Source of the DNA: Triglochin maritima | Lineage: Eukaryota; Streptophyta; Magnoliopsida; Alismatales; Juncaginaceae | NCBI GenBank assembly: GCA_963682175.1 | Contig: OY821790.1 | Span: forward strand, 1,004,501-1,068,500 | DNA: 64,000 bases | Reading direction: 5' to 3' | Part shown: in pieces, positions 1 through 11,329 of the stretch | Numbering within the stretch: the stretch's first letter is position 1 | How the letters are laid out: every line of letters starts with the position of its first letter | Made by a program: the position numbers and the translations under genes | The notes under the pieces: generated by a model | What the model was told of the DNA's origin: nothing | Database searches by the model: none | What the model saw: only the letters and a program-made list of their open reading frames with translations

Positions 1-192
1 GATATCTTAATTAATCATGCAAGATGGAATCACCTTTCTAATCTTTTTTTATGATCAAAACAAACAATTTTTGACAGATAAACGGAAGAACTTATGTATG
101 TCACCTTGGGAATCAAAACATGGATTTGTTACCTTGAGACTTGAGTGACACCAAAGGTTTTAGTCGGCAGTAGATTTTTCGTGCTGATAACG
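1..192 (-). mobile_element. Copia-like element, internal start with primer-binding site
   Basis: On the minus strand, directly after the LTR at 193-770, comes TTATCAGCACG (about 180-192). This resembles the tRNA primer-binding region just inside many plant Copia LTRs. The rest is AT-rich leader without recognisable coding and is cut by the window edge. The identification rests on this junction alone, so it is tentative. Confidence 0.4.
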
Positions 193-770
193 TGTTATAA
201 AATAAATATACATGGAACAAATAAGATAAAAATTTGGGGAAGAATATTTGTAGTATTTCATCATCACCAAAAATATATCCTATGGTCTTACAATGATCTC
301 CTATTTATAGGCTGTAGGAGACAAATGAAAGGGTGTATGTTACCAGAGTAATGAGAATGTGAGATGTGTTGATACAATTACAAATATGATCATGTAATAC
401 AGTGGGTTACATATGTCGAATAAATATTCCGTAAGGATCCAGATAAAGCCAACATACAAAAACATGTAAAGAAAAACAAGAAACAAAGGAACATGAATCA
501 GAAACGACCTCATAGACGGAGCCGTCGGAAGGCGACTTGCCTCAGAGAAAATATCGGCCCACATACCAGTGCGTTTGATGGTTTGCCGGTTTTCTCCCAG
601 GATAGAACGGTCTCACCGTCGAACGGGCGCACACCGGAGTCGACGGACCTCGAAAACAGTGCGAAACCTCGCAAGAATCAGACGTTGAACAACTTTGGAT
701 TCGGGGAGGGGAAATCGCCGGAGAGGGACGGTTTCCGTTTCCGTAGAGATGGGACTTAATTGCAAAAACA
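193..770 (-). mobile_element. LTR of a Copia-like element, minus orientation
   Basis: Read on the minus strand the segment begins TGTTTTTGC and ends TTATAACA, giving TG...CA ends, and is followed by the putative primer-binding site. A reverse TATA-like box (CTATAAATAG) lies at about 301-310. The short open frames inside show no recognisable protein. The outer end abuts an 85-bp tandem duplication. The second LTR is outside the window, so the boundary is inferred from termini only. Confidence 0.45.
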
Positions 771-938
771 ATTACCTTGAGGTCCAAAAATAAATACACC
801 CATCACCCTGAGGCTAAAGCCTCTAATTTCCCCCAAATCCCCCGCTGCCACGTCAATTACCTTGAGGTCCAAAAATAAATACACACATCACCCTAAGGCT
901 AAAGCCTCTAATTTTCCCCAAATCCCCCGCTACCACGC
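769..938. repeat. 85-bp tandem duplication
   Basis: Two adjacent units starting CAATTACCTTGAGGTCC at 769 and 854 differ at only a few positions. They sit at the outer edge of the LTR at 193-770. A short (GC)n-like run follows at about 957-972. Confidence 0.85.
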
Positions 939-1970
939 CACGCCCCGGACCGGAGCAGGCGCGCGCGCGCGTGTGGAGAATTCTCTCCTCCTCTCTTTCC
1001 ACCTACAAAGTGACAAGTGAATAGTATGTTTATCAACATCCTTCAACTTGTTAGTTTTACCAATGTGGGACTAAAAAGTAGAGGTGAGCACATGGCACAT
1101 GGGGCAATAGTTCTCATCTTCATCTCAACATTGGATTTTTTCAATTGAGTTATTCATGTGCCTAGCCCAAACTCAATATTCCAACAAGATGTTGATGGAA
1201 TTATGGGAGGAGAATGTGAGAGGTTGATGGAGTTATGGGAGGAGAATGTGAAGATGAAACATATCCATGATGTTTCACAACAAATCAACAATATCTTAAA
1301 CAAATGATTTTCACAACCCTAAACTTAATGATAACATACTTTGTTCCATGTTTCATTTTTAATGAAAAGATTTTTTTTTGTAAGACCGATTTCTCTATCT
1401 TGACGCATTTTAGTGCTTGATTTAGTTTCGGTGGAAACACTATAAATTCCTTAGTGGGGAAAAAAGATGACTAGTCTTATTTACAGGGTGTGGGTGTAAC
1501 CCTCCATCAAATTGTAACCACTCAATAATATAAAAATTCTCTTAAATCAATCAATTAATTTTAATCTCTTGATATTATCAATTTAATAAAATTGAATGAC
1601 TTGATACATAGAGTACAAATAAATAGCTAACATATGTGACCATCTTATTTCTAGCCATCATATAAGCTTTTTAAAATGAGTTATCATAAATCATGTTTCC
1701 ACGGGAGAATACATGAAAATAATTTTTATTGCACATTTCAATTCTCAAATAGGAGCCATCATTTGGGAACTGGATAATATTTACTCCATCCAAATATTCC
1801 TACGCTAAATTAATATCTAAGAATGAAGTGAAAGGAAGATGGATAGTGGAGTCTGTTACCGAAACAAACAATTATGAAATGGATGGAAAGGAATAATAGA
1901 ACAAAATAATAAATATTACTTTGTCCGGCTGGGGAGACCCTATTATTTGGGAAATCTTAGGTTTAAGACC
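939..1970. other. AT-rich intergenic DNA, no gene seen
   Basis: No convincing coding region. It contains a 32-bp tandem duplication (1191-1254, units starting GTTGATGGA at 1191 and 1223). The remainder looks like old, decayed repeat sequence. Confidence 0.6.
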
Positions 1971-2629
1971 GGGTCTCTTTGGATTGGATTCTAACGACGA
2001 CAATTCTTGTGATAATCTGATTCTTACTAAAATAATTGGAATCCCAGTTCCTATAAGAAACTAAACATATTTGGATGGAATAAATTCTTGCTCATTATTC
2101 TAAATGTTAAATGGTCAATATACCATTACATTTAAATTTATATTGTTAGATTACTATTGTAAGATGTGCTATGATTTTTTTTACTAAGGTAGAATATGTC
2201 TTTAATATTTGTTTCTTATATTAAAAATTATCATAAAATATAATACATATGACATTTATCTAATAAATATCGTAATATATGAAAATATGTTTGGATTAAA
2301 ATATATTGTAAATCCATCAATTTTGTTAAAATATACATAATATATATAACATTTATAGTTTCTAATTAGAAATTTATCGAATAAAAATATTAAAATATGA
2401 GGGTATTATGATAAATACAACTAAGGGTAATATACTAAATGTCACTTTAGAATCTGGATTCATGCAAGAAGTTATAAAAATTCAATTCCTTCGTTCTATA
2501 CAAATTCCGTTGTTAAGAATCTAAAGATTCTTACAGAATTTGGAATCTGATTTTTCGTCTGTGAAATACATTTGAATTCTTATCGGATTTTTGTTGGAAT
2601 TCAGATGAGAATCATATCCAAACGGTAGC
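1966..2629. mobile_element. possible Tourist/Harbinger-like MITE
   Basis: The ends carry imperfect inverted repeats: CTCTTTGGATTGGATTCT near 1975 matches the reverse complement of the right end (CCGTTTGGATATGATTCT) at 14 of 18 positions. TTA is present just outside both ends (1963-1965 and 2630-2632), as expected for a 3-bp PIF/Harbinger duplication. There is no transposase. The evidence is weak because the repeats are short and AT-rich. Confidence 0.3.
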
Positions 2630-2632
2630 TTA

Positions 2633-3898
2633 GTTTAGTTATACAAGTTTTAACTTGAATCACATTATGAAACTAATCATCAAGTCAATTAGACGTTATG
2701 ATTTCAGGAAAACGTGTCGGTACTTTCAAAATTCAGGAACAACTTTGACGTTTAAACTTTTTCGAGGGGAAGAATTTACCTTAATTTTTCCAAAAGAGTA
2801 ATTTACCTTAATTTTGGTTAAAGCTACTTTTACGTTAAAAAATTATGGAAACGTAAAAAAACTTGATAAGAAATGCATAATTTTTCAAAAAACAAAAAAA
2901 AACTTTTGAAAGTTTATGGGATTTGGGTTAGTCGAAATTGTTTCCAGAAGTGTATAGTTATTTTTGAAAGTTAGTATAGAAGTGTATACTTTTGGAAAGA
3001 GTAGTTGGATTTCAAATGAATATATAATTTGGTGAAGTCGTGATCACACATAAATCCCAACAAGATCTGATTTTGGAGGGACAACTTTTGTTTTCTTTTT
3101 TGCATGTACTGTTTGGACGATTAAATCAACTTTTTCTTGATCCGGATGGCTAGGTAGTAGGAGTTAATTATCAACTTGTTAGTCTTGTTTGGAAGCTATT
3201 GAAATTTTTTGAAAATGAATTTTATGATTGTAGGATTTTGCTTTTAAAAAATCGGATTGTTGGGTATTGTTTTTAAAGAATTATTGCGGTTAAAAAATTT
3301 TGATTTTGTCAGTTTTATATTTCAGCAGAAATTTATTTGGAAAATTTTAGAATTTGAAGTAATGAGTTGTGAATTTGAATGATATCTGGTATTAGGTACT
3401 AGGTTTGATTTCTTGGTATTTCTGTTTTAAATGTTTTTTTCTGCAAATATTTGAATTTGTCTTGTATTTATTTTATTATTTTTTTCAATAGTAAAAAAAT
3501 AAAAACAATAAAAATCTGATCTTTTTTGGTCCAATCCAGTTTTGAACTAGATTTGGTTGATCATGAATGATTCATGTGGTTATTCTAATCAATTAACAAA
3601 TTAAAAAAATGATTTGTAGATAATCTCAATGTTAAAAGACTTAGCCATTATGGAGTTAATTGTGTTTAAAAAACGTATTGTTTTGTTTAACTAACGAGAC
3701 AAAATATGATGTTTGTCATGTAAATTTAGGACTAAATTTGAACAAGGTTGAAAGATAAGGGTTTTCTGTAGAGATATTGGCAACAATTTAGGACTAAATT
3801 TGGATATTAATTTCTACTAATTCTATTTCATAAAGTATGATACCAAAATTGTCAGAAAACAACCTTAAAATTTTGTATATTTTTATACTTCATAATGA
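2633..3898. other. AT-rich intergenic DNA, no gene seen
   Basis: About 1.3 kb of AT-rich sequence without a coding region, RNA gene or clear repeat boundary that I can support. Confidence 0.5.
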
Positions 3899-4727
3899 TG
3901 AAAGAAACATGTTCTAAAAGTTTACTTTCAAATGTCTTTTATTATGAATTGAATGTATTGAACATTTTGTTCTTTGATTAATGTATTCATCTTTTGTAAG
4001 AGTTAAGGAAGAGACTTTTGGTCATTAACTGTAGATCTCTAAAAGATAATAGTTTGCATAAATCAAAATTAATTCACAATCATGATAATTAACATAGAAT
4101 ATTAATTACCGAGTTAGTCGTGTTGGTTAAGACAGATATTGTAGCTCTACAAATTTTTAACAACATGAGTATATGAAATAGAAAATGTTTTATTTCATAT
4201 ATTGAATTGACCAAACAAATGAAACATTATGGAATTGTATTTGTGTCATTAATGTTTCATTGTGTCTTTGTATCCTAAGATATTAGACTTATATCTTTTC
4301 ACATAAAAAATGTATGATTAGATTATTATCAAAAGCTATCAATAAGTATAATGATAAATATATTAGTTGGTAATACATAACTTGTGATGAAAAGGTTGAT
4401 ATGCCAAAAGATTATCATTGTTCTTCTTGACTTGAGTGATGATATTGTTGAGTCATTAGTAAAGTGAAATTATAATGTGCACAATGTAACTTGTGTATAG
4501 TTTCATATCTACAATTAGTTTGAGAGATCAAGAAATGAATATATAATACAAAGATGACACATTTTACTTTGTATAATATTCTCAATATCATGAGACAATG
4601 AATAGACACAAGTGATATTAAATATCACTAAATGGATTGTGTTTAGTTCGAGTGAGCAAAACATCTTTGTTATTTTAATAACTATAATGTGTAGTTAGAC
4701 ACCGTTTATAGTTTTATGGTATAAAGT
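3899..4727 (+). mobile_element. LTR fragment, family T (diverged subfamily)
   Basis: Begins TGAAAGAAACATGTTCTAAAAG and is alignable over about 830 bp to the first part of the LTRs at 7876, 51271, 56113 and 63341. It is closest to the copy at 51271. The 3' part of the LTR is missing and the sequence runs into the glycosyltransferase pseudogene about 30 bp later. Confidence 0.75.
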
Positions 4728-4756
4728 GTTTTATACCATCGGTATATCTGACAACA

Positions 4757-5775
4757 TTGCTCGAAACCTCCGACCCTGTCGGTATATCTGACATAATCCG
4801 ACGGCAAGCGGACGTGGGGCAGCCCGTGCGGTTTAGAATTGGCAACCCTTTCATCCCTTGGGTGATCGACGTCGGTGCGGAAGTCGGGATCCCACGTGGG
4901 ATCCAATCCTGCGCTGTTTTCTCCATCTACTATCACCAACAACACAACCTGGTCAAGTTCACGACAGCCGAAAAACCTGACCTTCTTTTGGAGCTTCCCG
5001 GGATACCATCTCTTCAGCTAAACGAGATTCTGTCCATCTCCCTCAACCCTTCTCTGACATCCCAGCTTGTTAAGCTGTTTCAGAAGTTGTCCAAGGTTAG
5101 GTTCGTCCTCGTCAATTCGTTAAGTGAACTGGAGGGAGAGGTTCTTGCGGACATGTCTTCGCGAGTCCAGCTCCTCCCCGTCGGCCCTCTGGTCGAGTTG
5201 GGGGATGACGGAAGCGAGTTAAGAGGAGACCTCATCCGGACGGTGCCTGGACTGGCTGGACTCCCAGCCCCAGAACTCTGTCGTTTAAGCATCAATCGGG
5301 GAGTATAGTGAAGTTGGAGAGGGATAGTAAAAAGAGGCTCCTGTGGGTGGTGAGGGACGACATTAGGGACCTGCTGCCTGCCGGGTTTGAGGATGAGACG
5401 AAGGACAAGGGATTAGTCGTGAGCTGGTGCCCACAGGACGAGGTTCTCCAGCACGGCTCTGTTGGATGTTTCCTGACTCACTGCTGTTGGAATTCGACTT
5501 CGGAGGCAATCACTTATGGTGTTCCGGTCATCGCGTTCCGGTCCTTCGGAGTGCATGTTAGGAAGAAGGAGAAGAGTGGTGATTCAAAGGTATCTGTTGC
5601 GATGGACGATATTGTGAGGGCCATCAAAGAGGTCCTCGATGGGCCGAGAGCGGAGAAGATGAGGAAGAAATATGCTGCCAAGTGGAAAGCAATGGCATGC
5701 GCGACGATTGGCAAAGGTGGGTCGTCGGAGAAGAACTTTTTGGCGGTAATCGAGGACATCGGACGTTCTACGTAA
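4757..5775 (+). pseudogene. UDP-glycosyltransferase pseudogene (UGT84-like)
   Basis: Two open segments in different frames (about 4757-5308 and 5308-5775) encode pieces of a family-1 plant glycosyltransferase, which would transfer a sugar from UDP-sugar to a small molecule in the cytosol. The first piece has the middle of the N-terminal domain (IGNPFIPWVIDVGAEVGIP, then LVNSLSELEGEVLADMSSRV and LPVGPLVEL). The second has most of the PSPG donor-binding box, starting WCPQDEVLQHGSVGCFLTHC, and the C-terminal helices. Missing are about 100 N-terminal residues including the catalytic histidine, the linker region near 5240-5310 and the end of the PSPG box. The usual HCGW is HCCW, and GVPVIAFRSFGVH replaces the usual GVPVVxFPxWxDQ. 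With these deletions and the frame change it cannot make an active enzyme. Assignment to UGT84 rather than a related group is by resemblance only. Confidence 0.88.
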
Positions 5776-7412
5776 ATGTGATATTTACCTTTTTCACCTT
5801 TCCGGTTAATAAACGTTTATAATAAAATTCTAAAATAAAATATTATTCAAATTTTAATTTATTATATTATTTAAAAGTACATGACTACAATAATTTTATT
5901 AATTAATTTACTCTTCAACAAGATGTATGTATATGTATATATATGTGTGTATATATATAAATTCTCTAGTGAGTCTAAAGTTTAGTTTTTCTATTTTAAG
6001 TCTCCAACATATTCCATCATTCATCTTAAATTGTAAGGTAGATAAAGACTATAGGTGATTATGCTAATAAATGATGTAATGGTGAATATTAACCATAGGA
6101 TAATTGTAATTTAGGTCTAACGTTGAGATTGAAGAGAGCTTAAATTAGTAAGATAAGCTCTAAGTTCACTAGATCTTGACTCACATTTTTTAGTTAAGTT
6201 AAACTAAAATGTGCAATGTCTTTTTAAATTTTAACGTACAACATACTTTTCACAATAAAATTATACATGTATATATAAAATATTTACAAATAATAACAAT
6301 TTTCTACAATGAATTCATTTTTTAAATTTTTTTAGTGTATTCTAGTGACTTGCATAGAAAACAAAATCTTGTTTAAAAGGAACTGATTTCCTCTACTTTC
6401 TATTTTTAGTTGTTTACCATTTTACTACAAATTTCATTTTCGGTTGGTTTCTTATACACAAACATCCCCTACAAGTATAATGATATAGCAAGCAAATTGT
6501 TACAATAAGATCTTAACCAACGCGTATAATTTTGTTTCATTTGCAATGGTATCCATTTCAAGATGTTTGTTTGGTTTGGCCAAAGATTGGTATTCCAACT
6601 ATTGTGGTTGTTAGTTTAGGGTCACAACAAGGTGGCCTCGGGGTGCAAGTAATTGGTCCGTTGGAGGAAAGTTTAACATCGTGTCGTAGAAATATGTGAA
6701 CTCTTAAGTGCTATTAGTGACTTGGAAAACAACGGAAAGTGAATTTAGCAGCTAAACAGAAAGCAACAGAAAATAGAATCCAGTGGAAACTAATTTCCAA
6801 TTAACCGAATTATATTTTTTGTGTTTGCCTCTGGATTATGACAGAAAATAAATTCATGTCGTTTGTGCATCATTGGAATCAGGGAGAATGTTAAGAATTG
6901 TAGTAATAACTGAAAATCTGAAAATTTAATGACGATTATTTTACAAAAATTAATGTCAAGATACATAAATGAGATTATTCAACCAAACCACATAGAATGT
7001 GCCATATTTTCATGGATTTGATATGCAATTTCTTTCTTTTGTTGAGACAATCCAACTTGAGTTTCTTCTTCTTCCATGATATCTTCTTCTATTTCAGAAT
7101 TTGTGCTTCTTCCTTCAGTAACACTTAGCTCATCATCGAAATCTTCGAGTAAATCAGTTGTGTCTTCTTTACTAATAAATTCATGTACCAAAAAAATAAG
7201 GTATAACAATCTTCACTTGAGTATAATATGGAAAATCATACACCCCTTAATATGGAAAATCGATGCTAAACAAGAACAAAAGAACATTCTGTTACATTTC
7301 TTAACTTATAAGAGTTTGGGTCAAACCTCGACAAACTTATCCCATACTTCCTAAACATGCAAACATTAAAAAAGACAATATTAAAACTATGAAGAATTAT
7401 TTTATTTACATG
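5776..7412. other. AT-rich intergenic DNA
   Basis: No supported gene. A short (TA/TG)n stretch lies at about 5926-5962. On the minus strand 6979-7209 is open for 76 acidic codons (DDELSVTEG, EEDIMEEEETQ) but has no recognisable domain or neighbours. It may be a decayed transposase fragment. Confidence 0.45.
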
Positions 7413-7720
7413 GCTCACATTACAATTTGCATTCTTCTCCACTTGAGTTTTGTTCCAAGGCTTACTCTAAGTAGAGAGAATTTCCACCAAGCAATAGGTA
7501 GATTACAAATGAGGAAGAATAGTTCTATTTAAAGGCCTGAAAAAAGAAAACTAGGGACAATCCTCCGATGTGGGACTAATACAATATTCCCAGAATAGAC
7601 ATAAACGTATATCTCATATCCACGCGAAATTGATCGGATTCTGAGAAAAAGGGACGGCTAATGGGCGGTCACGTTTTGTCGGATCGGACCCATTTTCGGA
7701 TATCTTCTTTAGTGCTTCAA
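7413..7720 (-). mobile_element. relic of the Gypsy-like LTR, minus orientation
   Basis: The reverse complement of this stretch aligns with the middle of the LTR at 49112-50623. It shares the GATCCG-rich segment, the 'GTCCCACATCGG'-type segment, a reversed TATA region and the 'CTTGGTGG..TCTCTCTAC' leader. It is diverged and lacks both LTR ends. Confidence 0.6.
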
Positions 7721-7875
7721 TTTTTGACGTGGGGTGCACTCAGATCGGTTATTGGAGTATGAGCCCAAATCTAATTGCTAAAATACTCATCACGATGGTG
7801 CAGAGGTTCTCGGATTGCTAATTGGTCCCTTCAGCCTTACGTTCAGGTCATTCTCACTTGCAGATGGGTCCTTGT

Positions 7876-9899
7876 TGAAGGGAATGTGTTCTAAAAGTTT
7901 TACTTTTAAATGTCAATTATTATGAATTGAATGAGAAATCATTTTGTTCCTTGTTTATGTTATTCGTCTTTTGGAAGTGTTAAGGAAGAGGCTCTTGGTC
8001 CTTAACCGTAGAGCTCTGAAAGATATTCGCAACCATGGTAATTAACATGGGACATTAATTACCGAGTTAAGATTGTCGTGTTGGTCATAGATCATTGTAG
8101 CTCTACAAGTGAGTGACAACACGGGTACACAAAAGAAGAAAATAGTACTTTTGTATACCGAATTGACCTAACAAGTAAAATATTATAGGAATGTGTTTCT
8201 GTGTCATTAATATTTTACTGTGTCCTTGGTCCTTTGATATGAGACTTATATCCGATCGCTTAAGGAGTTCTTAATTAGACTAGTGTCTTGAGCTATCGAT
8301 GAGTGTAGTGTAAAGGCATTAGTTGGTTAAGTATAACTTTCGTTGGAGAAGATACTTAGTCAAAATATTACCATTGCCCCTTTTAATTGAGTGATGATAT
8401 TAGTGGGCTCATTGATAAAGCAAAGTTATGATGTGCACAATGTGATTTGAGCTAAGTCACATATTTATAACTAGCTTAAAGAGATCAAGAAACGAATACT
8501 AATACAAAGATGACACAATACTACTTTGTGTGTATTCTTAATATCATGAGGCAAGGGACGGACACAAGTGGTGCACTCCATCACTCAATGGATCGGGTTT
8601 TGGTTCAAGTGGAATTAAGACATCTAACTAATTGGGAGCTATAATGTGTAGCTAGATACCGCTTATAGCTTGTAATATTAAGCTCTTAATATCACTGTCA
8701 ACTTAGTTTAGATCCTCCCATAGGTCACACCACAAAACTGGGAAACAAGAAATGAGGATTTTAAGTTCATAAGATGTGTCGGGTTTCATGTAGAAAATAT
8801 GACACATGGGGTGAACAAGCAAAATCAAAATTATGTTGTAATTAATAACATAATTAGAATCTAAATTAAATTCATATGTGATGTGAATATTATGGGGTGT
8901 AATGATTGATTATTACATAGGATAATATGTTACATAAGTTGTGAATTTACTACTAATCCCGAAATGTCAAATTTTGTAGGGGTTAAACCGAAATTTGACA
9001 AGTCTGCATAACAGTGCTCCAACGGTCGACCGGTTAGCAGTAAACGGTCGACCGATCGGGCACGGTCGACCGGATGTGTCTCGACCGATAACAGGGAATT
9101 TTCATCTGTTCGAACGGTTGACCGAATGTAATCGGTCGGTCGACCGAACATAGCGATGGAATAATTCTTGTTACGAACAGTCGACCGAGTTATTGAACGG
9201 TCGACCGAAAACTGGTTCGAGCGGTCGACCGAACCTCCAAACGGTCGACCGGTCCAGACGGTTAATGCAGAATTAATTTAAGAATTAATTAGATCATGCA
9301 TGGAATTGGTCCATAATTGATTTAATTCGTGGTTAATATTATTTATTATTAAATAATGGATGGTTAGATGGAATTTTGCATGAAATCATGGGCAAGAGGT
9401 TGCACATGAATAAGTAATTTGGAGAGAACTTATAAATACAAGTTTATCTCATTACCTCCTCAATTAATTCATTATTTCTTATGCAAAATTCTCTCTCCAT
9501 AATTCTCCACGAAAATCCCTTAATTCTTAAGTTTAGTTTTAGTTCTTAAGAGATCATATTCTCAAGAGAATTAAAGAGGGGTTAGTAATTAGATTCTAAA
9601 CCCTATCGGAGATTGAGAGTCTAGCTTCCCTCTCTCCGATCTTGTTTAGAGTTTGGTGAATACTTGGAGGCATCCGGCGCAGCGAGAAGCATCTCCAACG
9701 TCTCCGAATCTTCAAGAAATTTTAGAGAACTTCTAGGTATGAATTTCGGAACCCATATTTGTTTTAATAAAGTTTTGAAACTAGATATTGAAACAAATTG
9801 ATGCATGCATGAAATAAATCATAGAAAATTGTAAATTGATCCTTATTGTGCATAAAAATTTCGAAAATAAATATGTACAATTAAACATGAAATCCTACA
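7876..9899 (+). mobile_element. solo LTR, family T
   Basis: A 2.0 kb LTR with ends TGAAGGGAATG and GAAATCCTACA, near-identical in layout to the 5' LTR of the Copia element at 56113. A TATA box (TATAAATA) lies at 9431-9438 and a CT-rich leader follows. Neither a primer-binding site nor internal sequence follows 9899. The 5 bp flanks (CTTGT and AGAAG) do not match, so it is not a simple recombined solo LTR with intact target duplication. Seven exact CGGTCGACCG palindromes lie at about 9022-9252. Confidence 0.88.
9022..9255. repeat. array of CGGTCGACCG palindromes in an LTR
   Basis: Seven exact copies of CGGTCGACCG plus one-base variants such as CGGTTGACCG are irregularly spaced in about 230 bp, upstream of the LTR TATA box at 9431. 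The position suggests U3 cis-elements, but that role is inference. Confidence 0.8.
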
Positions 9900-10141
9900 A
9901 GAAGTTTAAAGGTTCATGACTACGACAAATTTCCTTAAACTAACATACACGAATTATTTCTCTCACTAGGTTCAGGGTGGACTTCTTTATTTGTTCGAGT
10001 ACTGAAGACCTATGATTACTCTCCCTTGAGGGAAAATCGGGGTGCATCCTTATGACTAGATAATACCTAAAGCTAGTGTACTAGATATCCTAATGCATCA
10101 AGTTCAAGTCAATAGTGAAGAATGTTGGGGGTGGTGGCCTA

Positions 10142-10359
10142 GACAGACGCCCGGGGTGAATTTTTTTCTTTCTGGGATTACTTCACCAGATCCAGATCAA
10201 ACATTTTCGTGGTGTTGGTACTAGTAGAGTGAGAAAAACTGAAACAGAAGTCTTAGTTTAAGAGACGGGAATTAATTGATATTAAATGGATTGTAAAGAA
10301 CAAAAAGATAATTGAGATTGACGATTTAAGTAAAAACGGAACGAGGAATAATACTTCCC
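10142..10359 (+). mobile_element. truncated third copy of the hairpin Mutator-like element
   Basis: Matches the right-hand 230 bp of the elements at 19848 and 37321. It starts in the CAGACGCCCG motif, contains TTTTCGTGGTGTTGGTACTA, and ends in a degenerate copy of the terminal repeat (ACGATTTAAGTA ... ATACTTCCC). The left part is absent. The flanks 9900-10141 and 10360-11329 show no gene. Confidence 0.7.
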
Positions 10360-11329
10360 ATGTATTATTTTTGTAAACAGCAAAGACCAATATTTTATTT
10401 TTGTCTCACCTTTTGAACTGCCCTGAGATTTCACTATTCTAGCCTTTTGTACTTTTCTTTATTTATGGGAATATTCGCCACTAAGGTCGTAAAAATAATC
10501 TCTAAAAGTTAGAAGAGATCATAACAAAGTACCGGCGTCAATGCCTTTTAGCTTTGAGTTTTTTGTATTGATGTCCTTCTAAACTTGAATATATACGTAC
10601 CCAATAATTTCTTAATATTTTTGGTGTTGAATAACAAATTTCATTAAATTTGTCCTTTGTCCAATAAAGTCGCGTTGTTCAGTTTGTGCAAATAATTTGC
10701 AGATTGAATTCACTTCCCCAACCTTAACTTTTTTAGTTTTATTACGTAGATGCAAATTGGTTAATAGTATTAGACTAGACATTATAATTTCTTGTAACGC
10801 AGACAATAGTATTAGACTATTAGCTTGTTCTCGTATCACATAAGCACAAATGATTAATAAGATCAAACAGAATTATGTACCATCATCATATATTACTCTG
10901 GATTAGCATCACTGAGCTTGTTCGTCGATAGATATGACAACTAAGAACAGTCTTGCCAAAATAAAAATGCCCACAAGCTTGGAAGCTGAATAATGTAAAT
11001 TTATTTATTATATATAACACCAAATCTGAAAATAAACAAACAAAATATGCAGTCTTCCAACTGCTGTGCCTTGCATTTTTGTGATGGGGATCAAAGCCTT
11101 GGAATTCAAATTAAGGGAACCTTATTATTCTCACACCAAGATGTAATACCATCATTATCGGAGATAAAACATCCCTTTCAGCACAAAAGGATTGGCCTCA
11201 CCGGTTTCGATGGAGTTGAACCTCTTTCTGGTTGGCAAAGTTGGAAGCAAGAGCAAACTGAGTTTAAGCTTCAACAAGCAAAACATGGAGCAAAATCTTA
11301 ATTTTGGGAAGCCTTCGTTACTCAACGAA

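Noticed and set aside
493..759. Open frame of 88 codons, arginine-rich
   Set aside because: It lies inside the LTR at 193-770, has no recognisable domain, and an overlapping open frame of equal size exists on the other strand.
6979..7209. Acidic 76-codon frame on the minus strand
   Set aside because: No domain, no promoter or splice context, and its surroundings are repeat-derived. Kept only as a remark.
9022..9255. Regularly recurring short palindromes resembling a CRISPR array
   Set aside because: Spacing is irregular, the unit is only 10 bp, and the sequence is a plant LTR with TATA box and known ends.
11047..11301. 84-codon frame just beyond the TIM21 stop codon
   Set aside because: It lies opposite the presumed TIM21 3' untranslated region and shows no recognisable protein features.
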